Shown here: piece after piece, positions 40,907-49,829 of the stretch | How the letters are laid out: each line of letters opens with the position of its first letter | How positions within the stretch are numbered: position 1 is the stretch's first letter | Source: an archaeon | GTDB taxonomy: Archaea > Aenigmatarchaeota > Aenigmatarchaeia > GW2011-AR5 | DNA: 64,000 bases | NCBI GenBank assembly: GCA_028279825.1 | Contig: JANQNA010000003.1 | Location: forward strand, 94,518-158,517 | Direction of reading: 5' to 3' | The notes under the pieces: generated by a model | Databases searched by the model: none | What the model saw: only the letters and a program-made list of their open reading frames with translations | What the model was told of the DNA's origin: nothing | Position numbers and translations under genes: made by a program

Positions 40907-41227
40907 CTATTTAATTGATATTTTCTCGCCTTTTTTGAAGTCAGCCAGACCTTTTTTTACTTCCAGAGTATACTTTGCCTCTTTGTTTCTGTAGCCTTTC
41001 CAGCTTCTTGGGTGGAGAAAATGTCTGGCCGTCTGTTTCTCGAGAACAACGAAGTTATTATCCAGAAAGTACAGATCAAGCGTTCTGCATAGAAACGTGC
41101 CTATATTGTTCGTATAGACCAATGCGCCGTCCAAAGTTATCAATGGATGTAGAGTCAGGCCAAATATAGACTTAACTCCTTTACAGTCCCTGACGCGAAG
41201 CGTCTTACCCCTGTGCTTCAGTATCAT
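40907..41227 (-). CDS. DUF192 family protein
   Basis: The roughly 106-residue beta-rich protein matches the DUF192 pattern around LDLYFLDNNFVVLEKQTA and AKYTLEVKKGLADF. Members elsewhere are often exported; this one lacks a signal peptide. The start may be 41227 or 41233, overlapping the dUTPase-family gene by about 23 bp, so the two are coupled. Confidence 0.78.
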   Translation of the reverse strand: MILKHRGKTLRVRDCKGVKSIFGLTLHPLITLDGALVYTNNIGTFLCRTLDLYFLDNNFVVLEKQTARHFLHPRSWKGYRNKEAKYTLEVKKGLADFKKGEKISIK

Positions 41228-41738
41228 TTCCACGCCTCGCGAACTTCAAAAGATCTTCCCCTTTATACTGTCCAGCATAGCCGGATGTTTCGTTATCCAG
41301 CCTGAAGAAAACCATCTGACCAAGTTTGGCGTTCCTGTATATCCTGACAGGCCTTGATACTTCAGCATGGAAAAACGATCTTCCTTCGTAGCCAGGATCC
41401 CAGACCGCTGTATGTTCAACAATTCCGCATACCAGCGCAGAAGATCTTGGAAGAATCAAAGCAGCTATGTTTTTTGGAAGGATTATGGTCTCGTTCATAG
41501 AAATATGATACACGCCTGGTTTCAGATTCCAGTGGTCACCCTGAATAGGAATTTCCACATACTTAGGAAGTTTACGTTTTTCGTTAGAAAAATCAAGTAC
41601 TCCTTCCCCTTCCATTGTGAAAACTTTCGCGGCTGTCAGATCTATTCCACATTGTTGTATCTGTTTTTCAGGGTCAATCATGTCTTTTACAAGCAGCCCC
41701 TTTGATACGTAACTTCGTATATCTTTGTCAGTTAACAT
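41205..41738 (-). CDS. dUTP diphosphatase / dCTP deaminase family protein
   Basis: The 177-residue protein has family motifs: QCGIDLTA, LPRSSALVCGI, and the substrate site HTAVWDPGYEGRSFFHAEV. These lower dUTP or deaminate dCTP in nucleotide metabolism. The AVWDPGYEG form is closer to archaeal dUTPase-like members than to bacterial Dcd, but deaminase activity cannot be excluded. Confidence 0.82.
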   Translation of the reverse strand: MLTDKDIRSYVSKGLLVKDMIDPEKQIQQCGIDLTAAKVFTMEGEGVLDFSNEKRKLPKYVEIPIQGDHWNLKPGVYHISMNETIILPKNIAALILPRSSALVCGIVEHTAVWDPGYEGRSFFHAEVSRPVRIYRNAKLGQMVFFRLDNETSGYAGQYKGEDLLKFARRGNDTEAQG

Positions 41739-41754
41739 AGCTAGAGTTGTTATC

Positions 41755-42123
41755 TTATTTTTTAAAAAGCTTCTTTATCCTCTGTTTAAAGAGCTCTTTT
41801 CTGTGAGAAAGAATCTGCCCTGTTGTAATCCTGCCCGTCTTGTAAGAATGCAGATATTTTGATCCGCATCTTATACAAAATTCCGCCTTTTCAGTTATGA
41901 AGTTTTTATGGCAGGAAGAGCACACGTAGGTGTAAAGCACATTTGGTGTTGCTTTGTCACCCCTTTCCACTTCCTTTACAGGGCCTTTACAGAAGATACA
42001 TTCTTCTACAGGCGTGAACGTATCAAACCCGTGTGCACATTTCTGGCATATGTACATATGCTTCAGTCTTTTACGATAGTTATGATAGTCTAAAAGCTCA
42101 CTTGGGGGAAGTCTGTCCAACAT
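41755..42123 (-). CDS. Double zinc-ribbon protein
   Basis: The 122-residue protein carries two zinc ribbons: CQKC...CIFC (residues 26-46) and CSSC...CIRC (68-87), then a basic C-terminal helix. It is probably a nucleic-acid-binding or adaptor protein. It lies 16 bp upstream of the dUTPase-family gene in the same direction. Confidence 0.68.
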   Translation of the reverse strand: MLDRLPPSELLDYHNYRKRLKHMYICQKCAHGFDTFTPVEECIFCKGPVKEVERGDKATPNVLYTYVCSSCHKNFITEKAEFCIRCGSKYLHSYKTGRITTGQILSHRKELFKQRIKKLFKK

Positions 42124-42127
42124 ATAA

Positions 42128-42421
42128 TCACCCTAGAATATTACCAAAACCCTCTATTGCCGAGTTCTCCTGTTCGTCTATTTTCTTAAGCACCTTGTCT
42201 TTGTCTTTGTATACTTCAGCTAGGTCCTTCAAAAGCTCTTTAGCTTTAGGCATCTTCTCTTCAGGAACATCAACTATGATAAAATAACAATCCTCATCTA
42301 TATCCAGCGAAGCTGCACTCTTTACAATTATACTCCCTCTGTTTACTTCTTCATCCCGCTTCAGCACGTCTTCTGCTTTCATCTTTTTTTCATTGTCAAC
42401 TTTGAATACTTCACGCATCAT
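42128..42421 (-). CDS. Hypothetical acidic protein
   Basis: The 97-residue mixed alpha/beta protein (GSIIVKSAASLDIDEDCYFIIVDV, then a charged helix) is of no known family. It lies 4 bp upstream of the double zinc-ribbon gene, so the minus-strand genes from 42421 down to 40907 are probably one operon. Confidence 0.58.
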   Translation of the reverse strand: MMREVFKVDNEKKMKAEDVLKRDEEVNRGSIIVKSAASLDIDEDCYFIIVDVPEEKMPKAKELLKDLAEVYKDKDKVLKKIDEQENSAIEGFGNILG

Positions 42422-42473
42422 TTTATTTCGACAGAAACCTTTTAATCCTCAAAGATTGTAGCAGATATTACAC

Positions 42474-42546
42474 GCCTCGATAGCTCAGCCGGTAGAGCAT
42501 CTGTTTCGTAAACAGAAGGTCGGGAGTTCGATCCTCTCTCGAGGCT
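42474..42546 (+). tRNA. tRNA-Thr(CGU), uninterrupted
   Basis: The acceptor GCCTCGA pairs perfectly with TCGAGGC, and discriminator T suits archaeal tRNA-Thr. The anticodon stem TCTGT/ACAGA encloses loop TTCGTAA, giving anticodon CGU. The T-arm loop is TTCGATC. This is the only tRNA in the window without an insertion. The next ATG follows after 2 nt. Confidence 0.95.
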
Positions 42547-42548
42547 CT

Positions 42549-43178
42549 ATGGATGATAAAGAACTTTTCGAGAAAGTGTATGAGAAGCCGGATGCAGTCT
42601 GGACAGAGCAAGATCCACCAGAAGAGCTAGTCAAATTAGTCGAAAGTGGAAAAATCAAACCATGTAGAGTTCTTGATGTTGGCTGTGGCGAGGGATTTTA
42701 TTCTATTTATCTTGCTTCCAAGGGTTTCGATGTTGTAGGTGTAGATCTTTCAGAAAAGGCTATTGAATACGCGAAGCAAAATGCAAAAAAAGCTGGAGTA
42801 AACATCAAGTTTTTGGCAATGGGCATCCTGGACCTGAAGGAAGAGAAGTTTGATTTTGTTTTTGAATGGTCAATAATGCATCACATGGAACCTTCTAGAA
42901 GATCAAAATATGTGGAAAACATTGCCAGAGTACTAAATAAAGGCGGAAAGTACTTATCTGTTTCTTTTAATGTCAAAAGCCCTGAATTCGGCAAACCTGG
43001 TGCTGGAGTCAGGGAAGTCCCTCCGGGATCAAGGGCCTTGGTCGGGGCAAAACTTTACTTTTCGTCTCTCGAAGAACTAAGAGAGTTGTTCAAATCTTTC
43101 AGGATACTTGAATCAAAGATAATTCACTTTAACGTAAAAAAGCCACATATAGGAAACTATTTTCTTTTAGAAGCTTAA
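42549..43178 (+). CDS. Class I SAM-dependent methyltransferase
   Basis: The 209-residue protein has motif I VLDVGCGEGFYSIYLA, the acidic end of strand 2 in VVGVDLSEKAIEYA, and motif IV-like FDFVFEWSIMHHM. The substrate cannot be inferred. The start codon is 2 nt after tRNA-Thr, so its mRNA probably arises as a leaderless message through tRNA 3' processing. Confidence 0.87.
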   Translation: MDDKELFEKVYEKPDAVWTEQDPPEELVKLVESGKIKPCRVLDVGCGEGFYSIYLASKGFDVVGVDLSEKAIEYAKQNAKKAGVNIKFLAMGILDLKEEKFDFVFEWSIMHHMEPSRRSKYVENIARVLNKGGKYLSVSFNVKSPEFGKPGAGVREVPPGSRALVGAKLYFSSLEELRELFKSFRILESKIIHFNVKKPHIGNYFLLEA

Positions 43179-43417
43179 TCTCTTCTTGCGTACTTGTCGT
43201 CTTCCTTTTTCATCGACCAGAACGGCACTTCCGCTTTTTTGCGCTCTTTCTTGTCGTAAAGAATGAGCACGGAGATTATTATGGCTGCGGAAAGGGGCCC
43301 GAATATGCCGTATATCAGAACTATTGGCACTTGCTGCTGGAAGAACCCGTTTAGATAAACAGTCAGGAAAACAGCAACGAAGAAACCAACACCAATACCG
43401 TTCAGAATAATACCCAT
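43175..43417 (-). CDS. Small two-helix membrane protein
   Basis: The 80-residue protein has two transmembrane helices (residues 2-23, 30-52) and a charged cytosolic tail ending KEDDKYARRD. It is convergent with the methyltransferase gene, overlapping by 4 bp. Unknown function. Confidence 0.55.
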   Translation of the reverse strand: MGIILNGIGVGFFVAVFLTVYLNGFFQQQVPIVLIYGIFGPLSAAIIISVLILYDKKERKKAEVPFWSMKKEDDKYARRD

Positions 43418-43451
43418 ATGAAATTATTAGAACAAACCCTATATATTATTT

Positions 43452-43730
43452 TTATTTGCCCTTTAACATCTTTAATCCTGTTTTTATGCATATTGCAGAA
43501 GCAAGAATAACGGCAATTATCCATATCCATGCCATTGTCAGAATTGTTCCAACAGATTTTGCAGATTCCTGCAATCCGGACAAATCAGTCCCTGCCGGTA
43601 ACTCAGCTGCTGCAGGCGCAGATAGAAATTCAAGAGCTGCCCCTATAGAAATATTAACATAAGCACCAACCAGCGCGCCGATTAACGCAACCACGCCAAC
43701 AATTATGTACAGGATTCCAAACTGGTTCAT
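43452..43730 (-). CDS. Small two-helix membrane protein
   Basis: The 92-residue protein has an N-terminal helix (GILYIIVGVVALIGALVGAYV) and a second near residues 65-88. It lies 2 bp downstream of the Yip1-like gene, so the two are co-transcribed. Unknown function. Confidence 0.55.
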   Translation of the reverse strand: MNQFGILYIIVGVVALIGALVGAYVNISIGAALEFLSAPAAAELPAGTDLSGLQESAKSVGTILTMAWIWIIAVILASAICIKTGLKMLKGK

Positions 43731-43732
43731 AT

Positions 43733-44314
43733 TTACACCGGAGCTATTGTTGCTATGTTTGTTAACATTGACAATCCCACAGATGCATAAGTTGCAAGCA
43801 GCAATGTAAGGATTGTAACGGAAACTGCAACAAATGAAGTTATCATATCTGTCTTATACAACTCTTTTATCCCTCTATACAGCATGCTCAAACCAAGAGC
43901 AAAACCAAGTGCGAGTATAATCAGCTGAATTCCGCCTGTGAAAGGAGCCAGAGACGCTATTGCTGATACAAACACGGCCAGTCCTATCGGTAGCATTGAA
44001 TAGCTGACAACAGTCAGACCTTCAAAGAACTTACCTTTCCCGCCAAGTGTTGTAACAACAACGTTTACTATTACTGATAAAAGCAGAAGGCCGATAAATA
44101 GTGCCGCAAATACGGAAGCTATTGAGCCCAAAAGAAACACCTCTGAAAGACCTGAACCTGCAACAACAATTCCGCTTGCCAGAGCAAACAGTACAGATGT
44201 TTCTATAAGCGTAAGAACTGATTTTCTGAGATTCTTGACCCTTTTGGCATCACTCAGGCTTTTTACAGGGTTCTTTATTATATCAAGACACAAAAGGCTA
44301 CACCCTGCAAACAA
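43733..44314 (-). CDS. Yip1-domain-like membrane protein
   Basis: The 193-residue protein begins with DIIKNPVKSL, the usual start of Yip1-like archaeal membrane proteins, followed by about five hydrophobic helices. A similar protein is encoded at 51337-51861. Role unknown; it pairs with the small membrane protein downstream. Confidence 0.65.
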   Translation of the reverse strand: MFAGCSLLCLDIIKNPVKSLSDAKRVKNLRKSVLTLIETSVLFALASGIVVAGSGLSEVFLLGSIASVFAALFIGLLLLSVIVNVVVTTLGGKGKFFEGLTVVSYSMLPIGLAVFVSAIASLAPFTGGIQLIILALGFALGLSMLYRGIKELYKTDMITSFVAVSVTILTLLLATYASVGLSMLTNIATIAPV

Positions 44315-44358
44315 TTGATTTTCTGTGTTTTTAAAGGTTCTGTGTTAATGGGTTTCCT

Positions 44359-44796
44359 ATGGAAACCAAGAAAGAAGAGATAGACAAGAAGCGAAAAGAA
44401 AAGTGGTTTGAGCTGATGTTCACCATAGAGGCATTAGCCGTCAAAAAGGAAATAGTTGAAAAATCACTAAAGACGCATATAGAGAAACTTGGCAATATTA
44501 AAGACGTTTTCGTATATGAGACTGAATATATGGACACTGTAAAGGTGGAGAAGCCTCTGAAAAACGTGGAAGAGGCCTATTCTGCCGTCGTAAAACTAAA
44601 ACTGTTCATACGTAATTTACCCACACTGATACAGATTGTAATGGTCTATGGTCCATCTTCTATAGAAGTTTTCGGGCCGGAAAGAACAGAATTGAGCCTT
44701 TCGGAAACACAGGATATAACAAACCTATTGGCCGGAATTGTACACCAATTTGCGGCAGCAGGTGCAGGCGGCATAGTCATAACTCCTGCGAAATAG
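44359..44796 (+). CDS. Conserved-looking hypothetical protein
   Basis: The 145-residue soluble protein has a helical start, then an alternating alpha/beta region containing MVYGPSSIEVFGPERTEL and a Gly/Ala-rich end (HQFAAAGAGGIVI). I recall similar proteins in small-genome archaea, but I cannot name a function. Confidence 0.55.
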   Translation: METKKEEIDKKRKEKWFELMFTIEALAVKKEIVEKSLKTHIEKLGNIKDVFVYETEYMDTVKVEKPLKNVEEAYSAVVKLKLFIRNLPTLIQIVMVYGPSSIEVFGPERTELSLSETQDITNLLAGIVHQFAAAGAGGIVITPAK

Positions 44797-44798
44797 AC

Positions 44799-44856
44799 TA
44801 TACAGAATATCCTCCTGTATAACACAATACACGACCCGTATCATGAGTATTGTGTT
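44799..44856 (+). other. Tandem hairpins between two plus-strand genes
   Basis: TATACAG-N9-CTGTATA (44799-44821) is followed directly by AACACAATAC-N16-GTATTGTGTT (44821-44830 with 44847-44856). These could terminate the upstream gene or form an operator before the membrane-anchored regulator at 44885, whose TATA-like TTTTAACTATAA lies at about 44868. Confidence 0.45.
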
Positions 44857-44884
44857 TATATGCGTATTTTAACTATAATAGAAT

Positions 44885-45811
44885 ATGAGATTCTATTTTC
44901 TAGTAGCCGTACTCTTCCTGTTATCGCTGACCCCGTCATATGCAGCGTTGGAAGAGTGGGATGTAGATGTATCCGTGAATACTGACGGATCCAATGACTG
45001 GATCATTAAATTAACCTACAACGAGTCTGTGGCAAAGAGTGACTATTTTGTGCTTTCTAGAATATTCCGTGTAGAAGTGTTAGCCAATAATCAGACCATC
45101 CTATGTGACGTAACTGAAGATATTGGAACATCTATTGTCTGTGACGATATTCACGCGTCTGAAGTTATCTATAAATTCCACACAAAAGATTTCGTAGATA
45201 ACATACGAGACCTGAAAATGTTCCGGTATCCTTTCTCAGTCACACAGGTTGTCGGCAAAATGAATATAGCCCTGGAATTGCCGTTAGGTACGGCTCTTGT
45301 GGAAGAATCGCAATTAACAGGTACCGGACTAAAACCGTTTGATCCTAACTTCGGAAGACAGGGCAGCGACGGACGCAGGATATTCATAGAATGGGAATTC
45401 GATAAACCTACCCTAGGGCAGACAATCAACATATCTGCAATATATGAGATATTAGGGGGTTTTGACCCGTTTACGCTGTTTTTCGTGATCCTGGCACTTA
45501 TTGTAATAGCATTCCTGACCATTCTATGGTATTATTCCAAGAGACACAATGTGAAAAATATCCTGCCTGTTCTAACCGAGGGCGAACGCAAGGTAATGGA
45601 GATACTGCTTCGTGAAAAAGGCACTGTTGACCAAAGAGTTATTGTAAAAGAAACTGACTTCTCCAAAGCAAAAGTAACAAGAGTTATTAACGATCTGGAA
45701 AAGAGAGGTATTGTTGAGAAGGTATCTAAAGGGCGTAAGAACCTCATAAAGCTGAAGAAAGAGGTAAAACAGCTAAAACAGCAAAATGAAAAACAGGAAA
45801 AGGATAAATAA
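44885..45811 (+). CDS. Membrane-anchored winged-helix regulator
   Basis: The 308-residue protein has, in order: a signal peptide (ending PSYA), an exterior beta-rich domain of about 175 residues, one transmembrane helix (about 195-218), and a cytosolic MarR-like winged helix (LTEGERKVMEILLREKGTVDQ, FSKAKVTRVINDLEKRG) with a charged tail. This topology would let an outside or membrane signal reach DNA. It lies directly before the S-layer gene, a plausible target. Confidence 0.78.
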   Translation: MRFYFLVAVLFLLSLTPSYAALEEWDVDVSVNTDGSNDWIIKLTYNESVAKSDYFVLSRIFRVEVLANNQTILCDVTEDIGTSIVCDDIHASEVIYKFHTKDFVDNIRDLKMFRYPFSVTQVVGKMNIALELPLGTALVEESQLTGTGLKPFDPNFGRQGSDGRRIFIEWEFDKPTLGQTINISAIYEILGGFDPFTLFFVILALIVIAFLTILWYYSKRHNVKNILPVLTEGERKVMEILLREKGTVDQRVIVKETDFSKAKVTRVINDLEKRGIVEKVSKGRKNLIKLKKEVKQLKQQNEKQEKDK

Positions 45812-46121
45812 GATTTAACAAGCTAAAACGCCTAAATATTAGCTTTGGAACATTTTCTAAAGATATATAAGTTTTGTAAACTTTTAAAATAGTACAGTTC
45901 TAGTATACAAATAGAGCGTGAAACTGTTTCGCGTCACTATTATATATATAGGCGGTTCATATAATGTGTATGAAATTTGGCCGACATATGACTATGTTTG
46001 CCTGTTTCATATAGGATATTCAAACCATACATCTCCCGGATGTACATGGTTTGATCCGGAACAAACCAGAACTGTCCAATATAACAATATTGGACTTGTA
46101 AAAACATATACAGGAGGTTGC
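45812..46121 (+). promoter_or_regulatory. S-layer gene promoter and long structured leader
   Basis: The 310-bp region holds no separate gene. TATA-like boxes occur at about 45860 (GATATATAAG) and 45940-45950 (TATTATATATATA). Downstream are hairpins AAACCAT-ACAT...ATGT-AC-ATGGTTT (46022-46052) and GTCCAATAT-AACA-ATATTGGAC (46074-46095), then a strong Shine-Dalgarno AGGAGGT at 46112-46118. A long stable leader suits a very highly expressed mRNA. Confidence 0.65.
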
Positions 46122-48815
46122 ATGGAAATGCAATTCAAAAAATTGGTAGCAGCAGGTACACTAGGTGTCCTAATGGCAGGATCCTCAGTGGCATTTGCAG
46201 CTCTAAGTGACTTCCCAGAACCTTTCGTGACTAGCAGTGGTGTGCAGTCATTTGTGGTTGTGGGAGCAGCAGCCGCTCCATCTGACGTTGTAGGTGCAGT
46301 AGACCTAGCAGCTCGTTTGGGTGGCGAAGTAACAACGGACGTCACAATCTCCGGAGCATCTGTCGGCTTTAATATCGACGGAGAGGGCCGTGAAGTGGCA
46401 ACAACAAACACAAAACTATACCTTGACGACAGTCTTGGTAAAAGTGGTGTAAGAACAACCATGACACGAGAAGACCTTCCGACGCTATTGGCAACAGAAG
46501 CACTAGAAGATACAGACGCCAGTACAACACACAACTATCAGCAATTCATATACCTAACACCAAGTGCAACTGGTTCGGCACTATACACACTACAATTCGA
46601 CAAACCAGGTAGTACCTCTTCAGTCGATCCAGACTACAATATCGGTAGATGGCCAACATCTCTTACAGACGCATGGATGTACAGAACATACATTACGTTC
46701 GACAAGGACGTTAACACATCCACAGCTGCTGGAGAGAGAATGACCCTATTCGGTAGAGTATATACAGTACACACCGATACAACAGCAAACCCAGGTGCTC
46801 TAGACTCAACAGACAAGCTAGTATTGTCTGGTGGTGCATCTGAGTCAGCTATCCTATCTGGTGGTGAGACAGTAGAGGTTTCACACGGTGGAACCACATA
46901 TGAGGTAACATACGTTGCTTCATCTGACTCAACAACCGGTATCGTAAAGGTAGGAAGCGACCAGAATACCATTACACAGGGACAGTCCAGAAAAGTCGGC
47001 GGTCTTGACATCTTCATGGAAAGAGTGTTCGACATATCAAGTACTGACCCAACTCTAGACTCCGCAAAAATGCAGTTTGGTGCCTCAAAAATCGTGCTAA
47101 CGCACACAAACAAGGTAAAAACTGGAGACTCAGAGGACTCTGTTGACGGTACCTACGTTAACTTGACGCTATCCGGCGGTAAGCTGGCAGCATTCCAGGT
47201 AGCAGTAGGCGGTAAAAGCTCAACTGAAGATTTCGTAAAAGCAGGCGGCGGTACATACACTGACCCTGTTTGGAAGTCATTCGGCTTGAACTTCGCTTCA
47301 GTAACACCTGGTCTGATGGACGCATCAAGAAGCGTAATAAAGGTAAACCCATCAGGGGACAACAACCTGGAAGTAACATACAATGACGACAGAGGCAACG
47401 AGAAGACAATAAACTGGGGTTACAAAGCACTAAGTACAGACACGACCTTTACCCTTGCTGACAGCAGCGGTAACGAAATCGTAGTCGTAGAAAATGTACC
47501 AGTAGCAAGAGACGCTTATTTCACAACAACGGCAGGTGACTTTAGCCACTTGTTCAGAGTTTCTGGATTGAGCGCAGACGCTACATCGTCTTCAAACGCA
47601 GACATCCTGGACATCTTTTCAGGAAACACACTGCGATTGAACCTGGGTACTGACGACTATGAAGCAAAGGTAATCGACGGTCAGACATTCCACCTGAGCG
47701 CTAACTCAACCCACCTAAACACAACAACATGGGGTACTGGCGCAGCTCTTAACGACGTTGGTTCATTCCTAACAGTGTTCCCAACAGTCAAGGGTAAGAA
47801 TGGTGAGAAACTGGCCTTTTTCGAGCCTGTAACCATAAACGTAACTACATTCCCAACATGGGATCTTCCAACTGGTGCTGTGACATTCGCTTACTCGACC
47901 AACGGTCCAGATAAGAGATTTAACATTACAGCAGCAAGCAAGGAAGACACGACATCATCTGCTCTAGCAGCAGCCGTAACCAACGTGAACGCATCTGATA
48001 CACCATCGACACTATTCACTCTTGGTAGAACAGCAACCGGCGGATTAATCTACAACATAACATTCGCTGACGATGTTGCAACCTTGAGAGTTGTTGGTAG
48101 TACAGGCGGAGTCGGCCTAACACAACCAGGTATGATCTTGGTTGAAGAGAAAGATGATGCAAGTAACCAGTACAGTGTTGTCGTATCCGGTAACACAGAG
48201 ACTTCAGGTAGTAACTATCTGGCAGTTCCATCTGCACCAGACTTTACTGCAACAGAAGACTCTTCGTCACTAGGAAGCGATTCAACATTGACAGACTACG
48301 TTGACCTATACGGTACCTATGTGAGAAGAACAACCACAAGTCAGGACACATTGACGATCTACTACCCAGATGAACAGGTAACAGCAAACCTATTCGTTTT
48401 GGATAAAGACGCAACTGTGACCCAGACAGCGGGCGGTACTTCATCAACAGTCAAGAGCGCAACACCAGTAAAGACAGCTCTTGGTAAGTTGGACACAGAG
48501 GTAACATCTGCAGACAAGAACAACAAGAACCTGATCTTAGTCGGCGGTCCAGCTGTAAACACTCTGGTAGCAGAGTTGGCAACAGCAGAAAAGACCAAGG
48601 CAAGACAGTGGTACGTTGATCAGGGAGCTGGTACATCATTGCTAAACCTAGTTGAGGATGCATTCACAACTGGTAAATCAGCATTGGTCGTAGCAGGTCA
48701 CTCAGCTGCAGACACCCGAGCGGCAACGAGCATGATGCAAAACTATGACGCACAGACATTCAGTTCTGACGAAGTAGTTTTGAAGAACGGTGTCATCTCA
48801 ACAGCAACTGCGTAA
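46122..48815 (+). CDS. S-layer protein, methanococcal (MJ) type
   Basis: The roughly 897-residue surface-layer protein forms the cell's outer lattice. The signal peptide KKLVAAGTLGVLMAGSSVAFA is followed by FPEPF, then long Thr/Ser/Asp-rich beta domains and the family C-terminus (NLILVGGPAVNTLVAEL, then ALVVAGHSAADTRAA). The start is ATG 46122 or 46128; the second is better spaced (9 nt) from the Shine-Dalgarno. The frame stays open to 45918, but that extension lacks S-layer character and covers the leader hairpins. Confidence 0.92.
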   Translation: MEMQFKKLVAAGTLGVLMAGSSVAFAALSDFPEPFVTSSGVQSFVVVGAAAAPSDVVGAVDLAARLGGEVTTDVTISGASVGFNIDGEGREVATTNTKLYLDDSLGKSGVRTTMTREDLPTLLATEALEDTDASTTHNYQQFIYLTPSATGSALYTLQFDKPGSTSSVDPDYNIGRWPTSLTDAWMYRTYITFDKDVNTSTAAGERMTLFGRVYTVHTDTTANPGALDSTDKLVLSGGASESAILSGGETVEVSHGGTTYEVTYVASSDSTTGIVKVGSDQNTITQGQSRKVGGLDIFMERVFDISSTDPTLDSAKMQFGASKIVLTHTNKVKTGDSEDSVDGTYVNLTLSGGKLAAFQVAVGGKSSTEDFVKAGGGTYTDPVWKSFGLNFASVTPGLMDASRSVIKVNPSGDNNLEVTYNDDRGNEKTINWGYKALSTDTTFTLADSSGNEIVVVENVPVARDAYFTTTAGDFSHLFRVSGLSADATSSSNADILDIFSGNTLRLNLGTDDYEAKVIDGQTFHLSANSTHLNTTTWGTGAALNDVGSFLTVFPTVKGKNGEKLAFFEPVTINVTTFPTWDLPTGAVTFAYSTNGPDKRFNITAASKEDTTSSALAAAVTNVNASDTPSTLFTLGRTATGGLIYNITFADDVATLRVVGSTGGVGLTQPGMILVEEKDDASNQYSVVVSGNTETSGSNYLAVPSAPDFTATEDSSSLGSDSTLTDYVDLYGTYVRRTTTSQDTLTIYYPDEQVTANLFVLDKDATVTQTAGGTSSTVKSATPVKTALGKLDTEVTSADKNNKNLILVGGPAVNTLVAELATAEKTKARQWYVDQGAGTSLLNLVEDAFTTGKSALVVAGHSAADTRAATSMMQNYDAQTFSSDEVVLKNGVISTATA

Positions 48816-48879
48816 GATAGAAAAACTTTTTTATTTTTTCTTTCTCCCTTATTTTTTTATTATCAATCTAGTGGTTGGA

Positions 48880-49782
48880 ATGTATTATACAAAATCACCC
48901 GGTACAGGCGGTAAGACAGAAACGGAAGATGATTTCATAGTTGAAGAAATACAAAACTTTCCAAAGTTCCTCAGAACCAGGCAGGGAATCAAACCTATGA
49001 GCGGGCCTTACACACTTTTCTTACTTACTAAACGCAATATGACCACGGAAGAAGCTGTGAAATTTTTAGAGAAGAAATTCGGCCCTGTCGGTTATGCAGG
49101 CCTGAAAGATAAATTTGCCGTTACTTCCCAATACGTCACAATAAAAGGCGGACGGAACATAAAAACAAAAAACCTGCAGCTAAAGAAAATAGGCAGCCTA
49201 AACAGGCCTATACAGGTCGGGGAACTTATCGGCAACAAATTCAGAATAACCCTTAAAAACTGTAAGCACCCTGAAAATATGGAAAAACTGGCCAAAGAAC
49301 TAAAGATCATGCCAAATTATTTCGGCCCGCAGCGCTTCTCAAGAAGCAACATTGAGACAGGCAAGAAAATCCTGAAGAGAAAGGTTAGAATTGACAAGAA
49401 AAGGGCAAAATTCCTGATAAATGCTTATCAATCCCGCATATTCAATAGTGTGTTATCTGAGTACGTGCGTAAGCACGGAAGACCTACATTCGGGAAATTC
49501 CCAATACCGGGTTTTGGCACAAAGCTGCGAAGCAGCTTTGCTGATAAAGAGACAAAAAAACTCCTGAAAGCCGAGGGTATAAAGCTCAAAGACTTCCAGA
49601 TAAGCGAATCCAGGCTTTGTTGTGATGGTTCAGAGCGCCATGCATTTGTCAAGGTTAAGAGCCTTACATACAAGATAAATGGCAATATTATAGTCATGGA
49701 GTTTGAATTACCAAAGGGATCTTATGCAACAGTGCTTATAAAAGAGGTGACAAAAAACCAAAAAATAACGCAGGGTTTTTAA
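48880..49782 (+). CDS. truD: tRNA pseudouridine synthase TruD
   Basis: The enzyme makes pseudouridine 13 in tRNA. The catalytic-Asp motif is GYAGLKDKFAVTSQYVTI. Other family segments are NYFGPQRFSR, LINAYQSRIFN and RHAFVKV. About 300 residues is short for archaeal TruD, so the TRUD insertion domain seems reduced. ATG 48880 removes a hydrophobic N-terminal extension that runs back into the S-layer gene end. Confidence 0.9.
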   Translation: MYYTKSPGTGGKTETEDDFIVEEIQNFPKFLRTRQGIKPMSGPYTLFLLTKRNMTTEEAVKFLEKKFGPVGYAGLKDKFAVTSQYVTIKGGRNIKTKNLQLKKIGSLNRPIQVGELIGNKFRITLKNCKHPENMEKLAKELKIMPNYFGPQRFSRSNIETGKKILKRKVRIDKKRAKFLINAYQSRIFNSVLSEYVRKHGRPTFGKFPIPGFGTKLRSSFADKETKKLLKAEGIKLKDFQISESRLCCDGSERHAFVKVKSLTYKINGNIIVMEFELPKGSYATVLIKEVTKNQKITQGF

Positions 49783-49829
49783 ACTTTTAAACCCTCCAAA
49801 TCTAAGGTATATGAAAGAGAGGTCAAATT

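Noticed and set aside
41205-41738. Assigning the nucleotide enzyme firmly as dCTP deaminase
   Set aside because: The motif set fits the family, but the deaminase-specific residues cannot be confirmed by eye; left as dUTPase/dCTP deaminase family.
45918-46121. In-frame upstream extension of the S-layer gene (68 more residues)
   Set aside because: It would place an unrelated segment before a clear signal peptide, and it covers TATA-like boxes and leader hairpins. A Shine-Dalgarno at 46112-46118 points to ATG 46122 or 46128.
46007-46534. Long antisense frames across the S-layer gene
   Set aside because: They arise from the biased codons of a Thr/Ser/Ala-rich protein and have no start signals.
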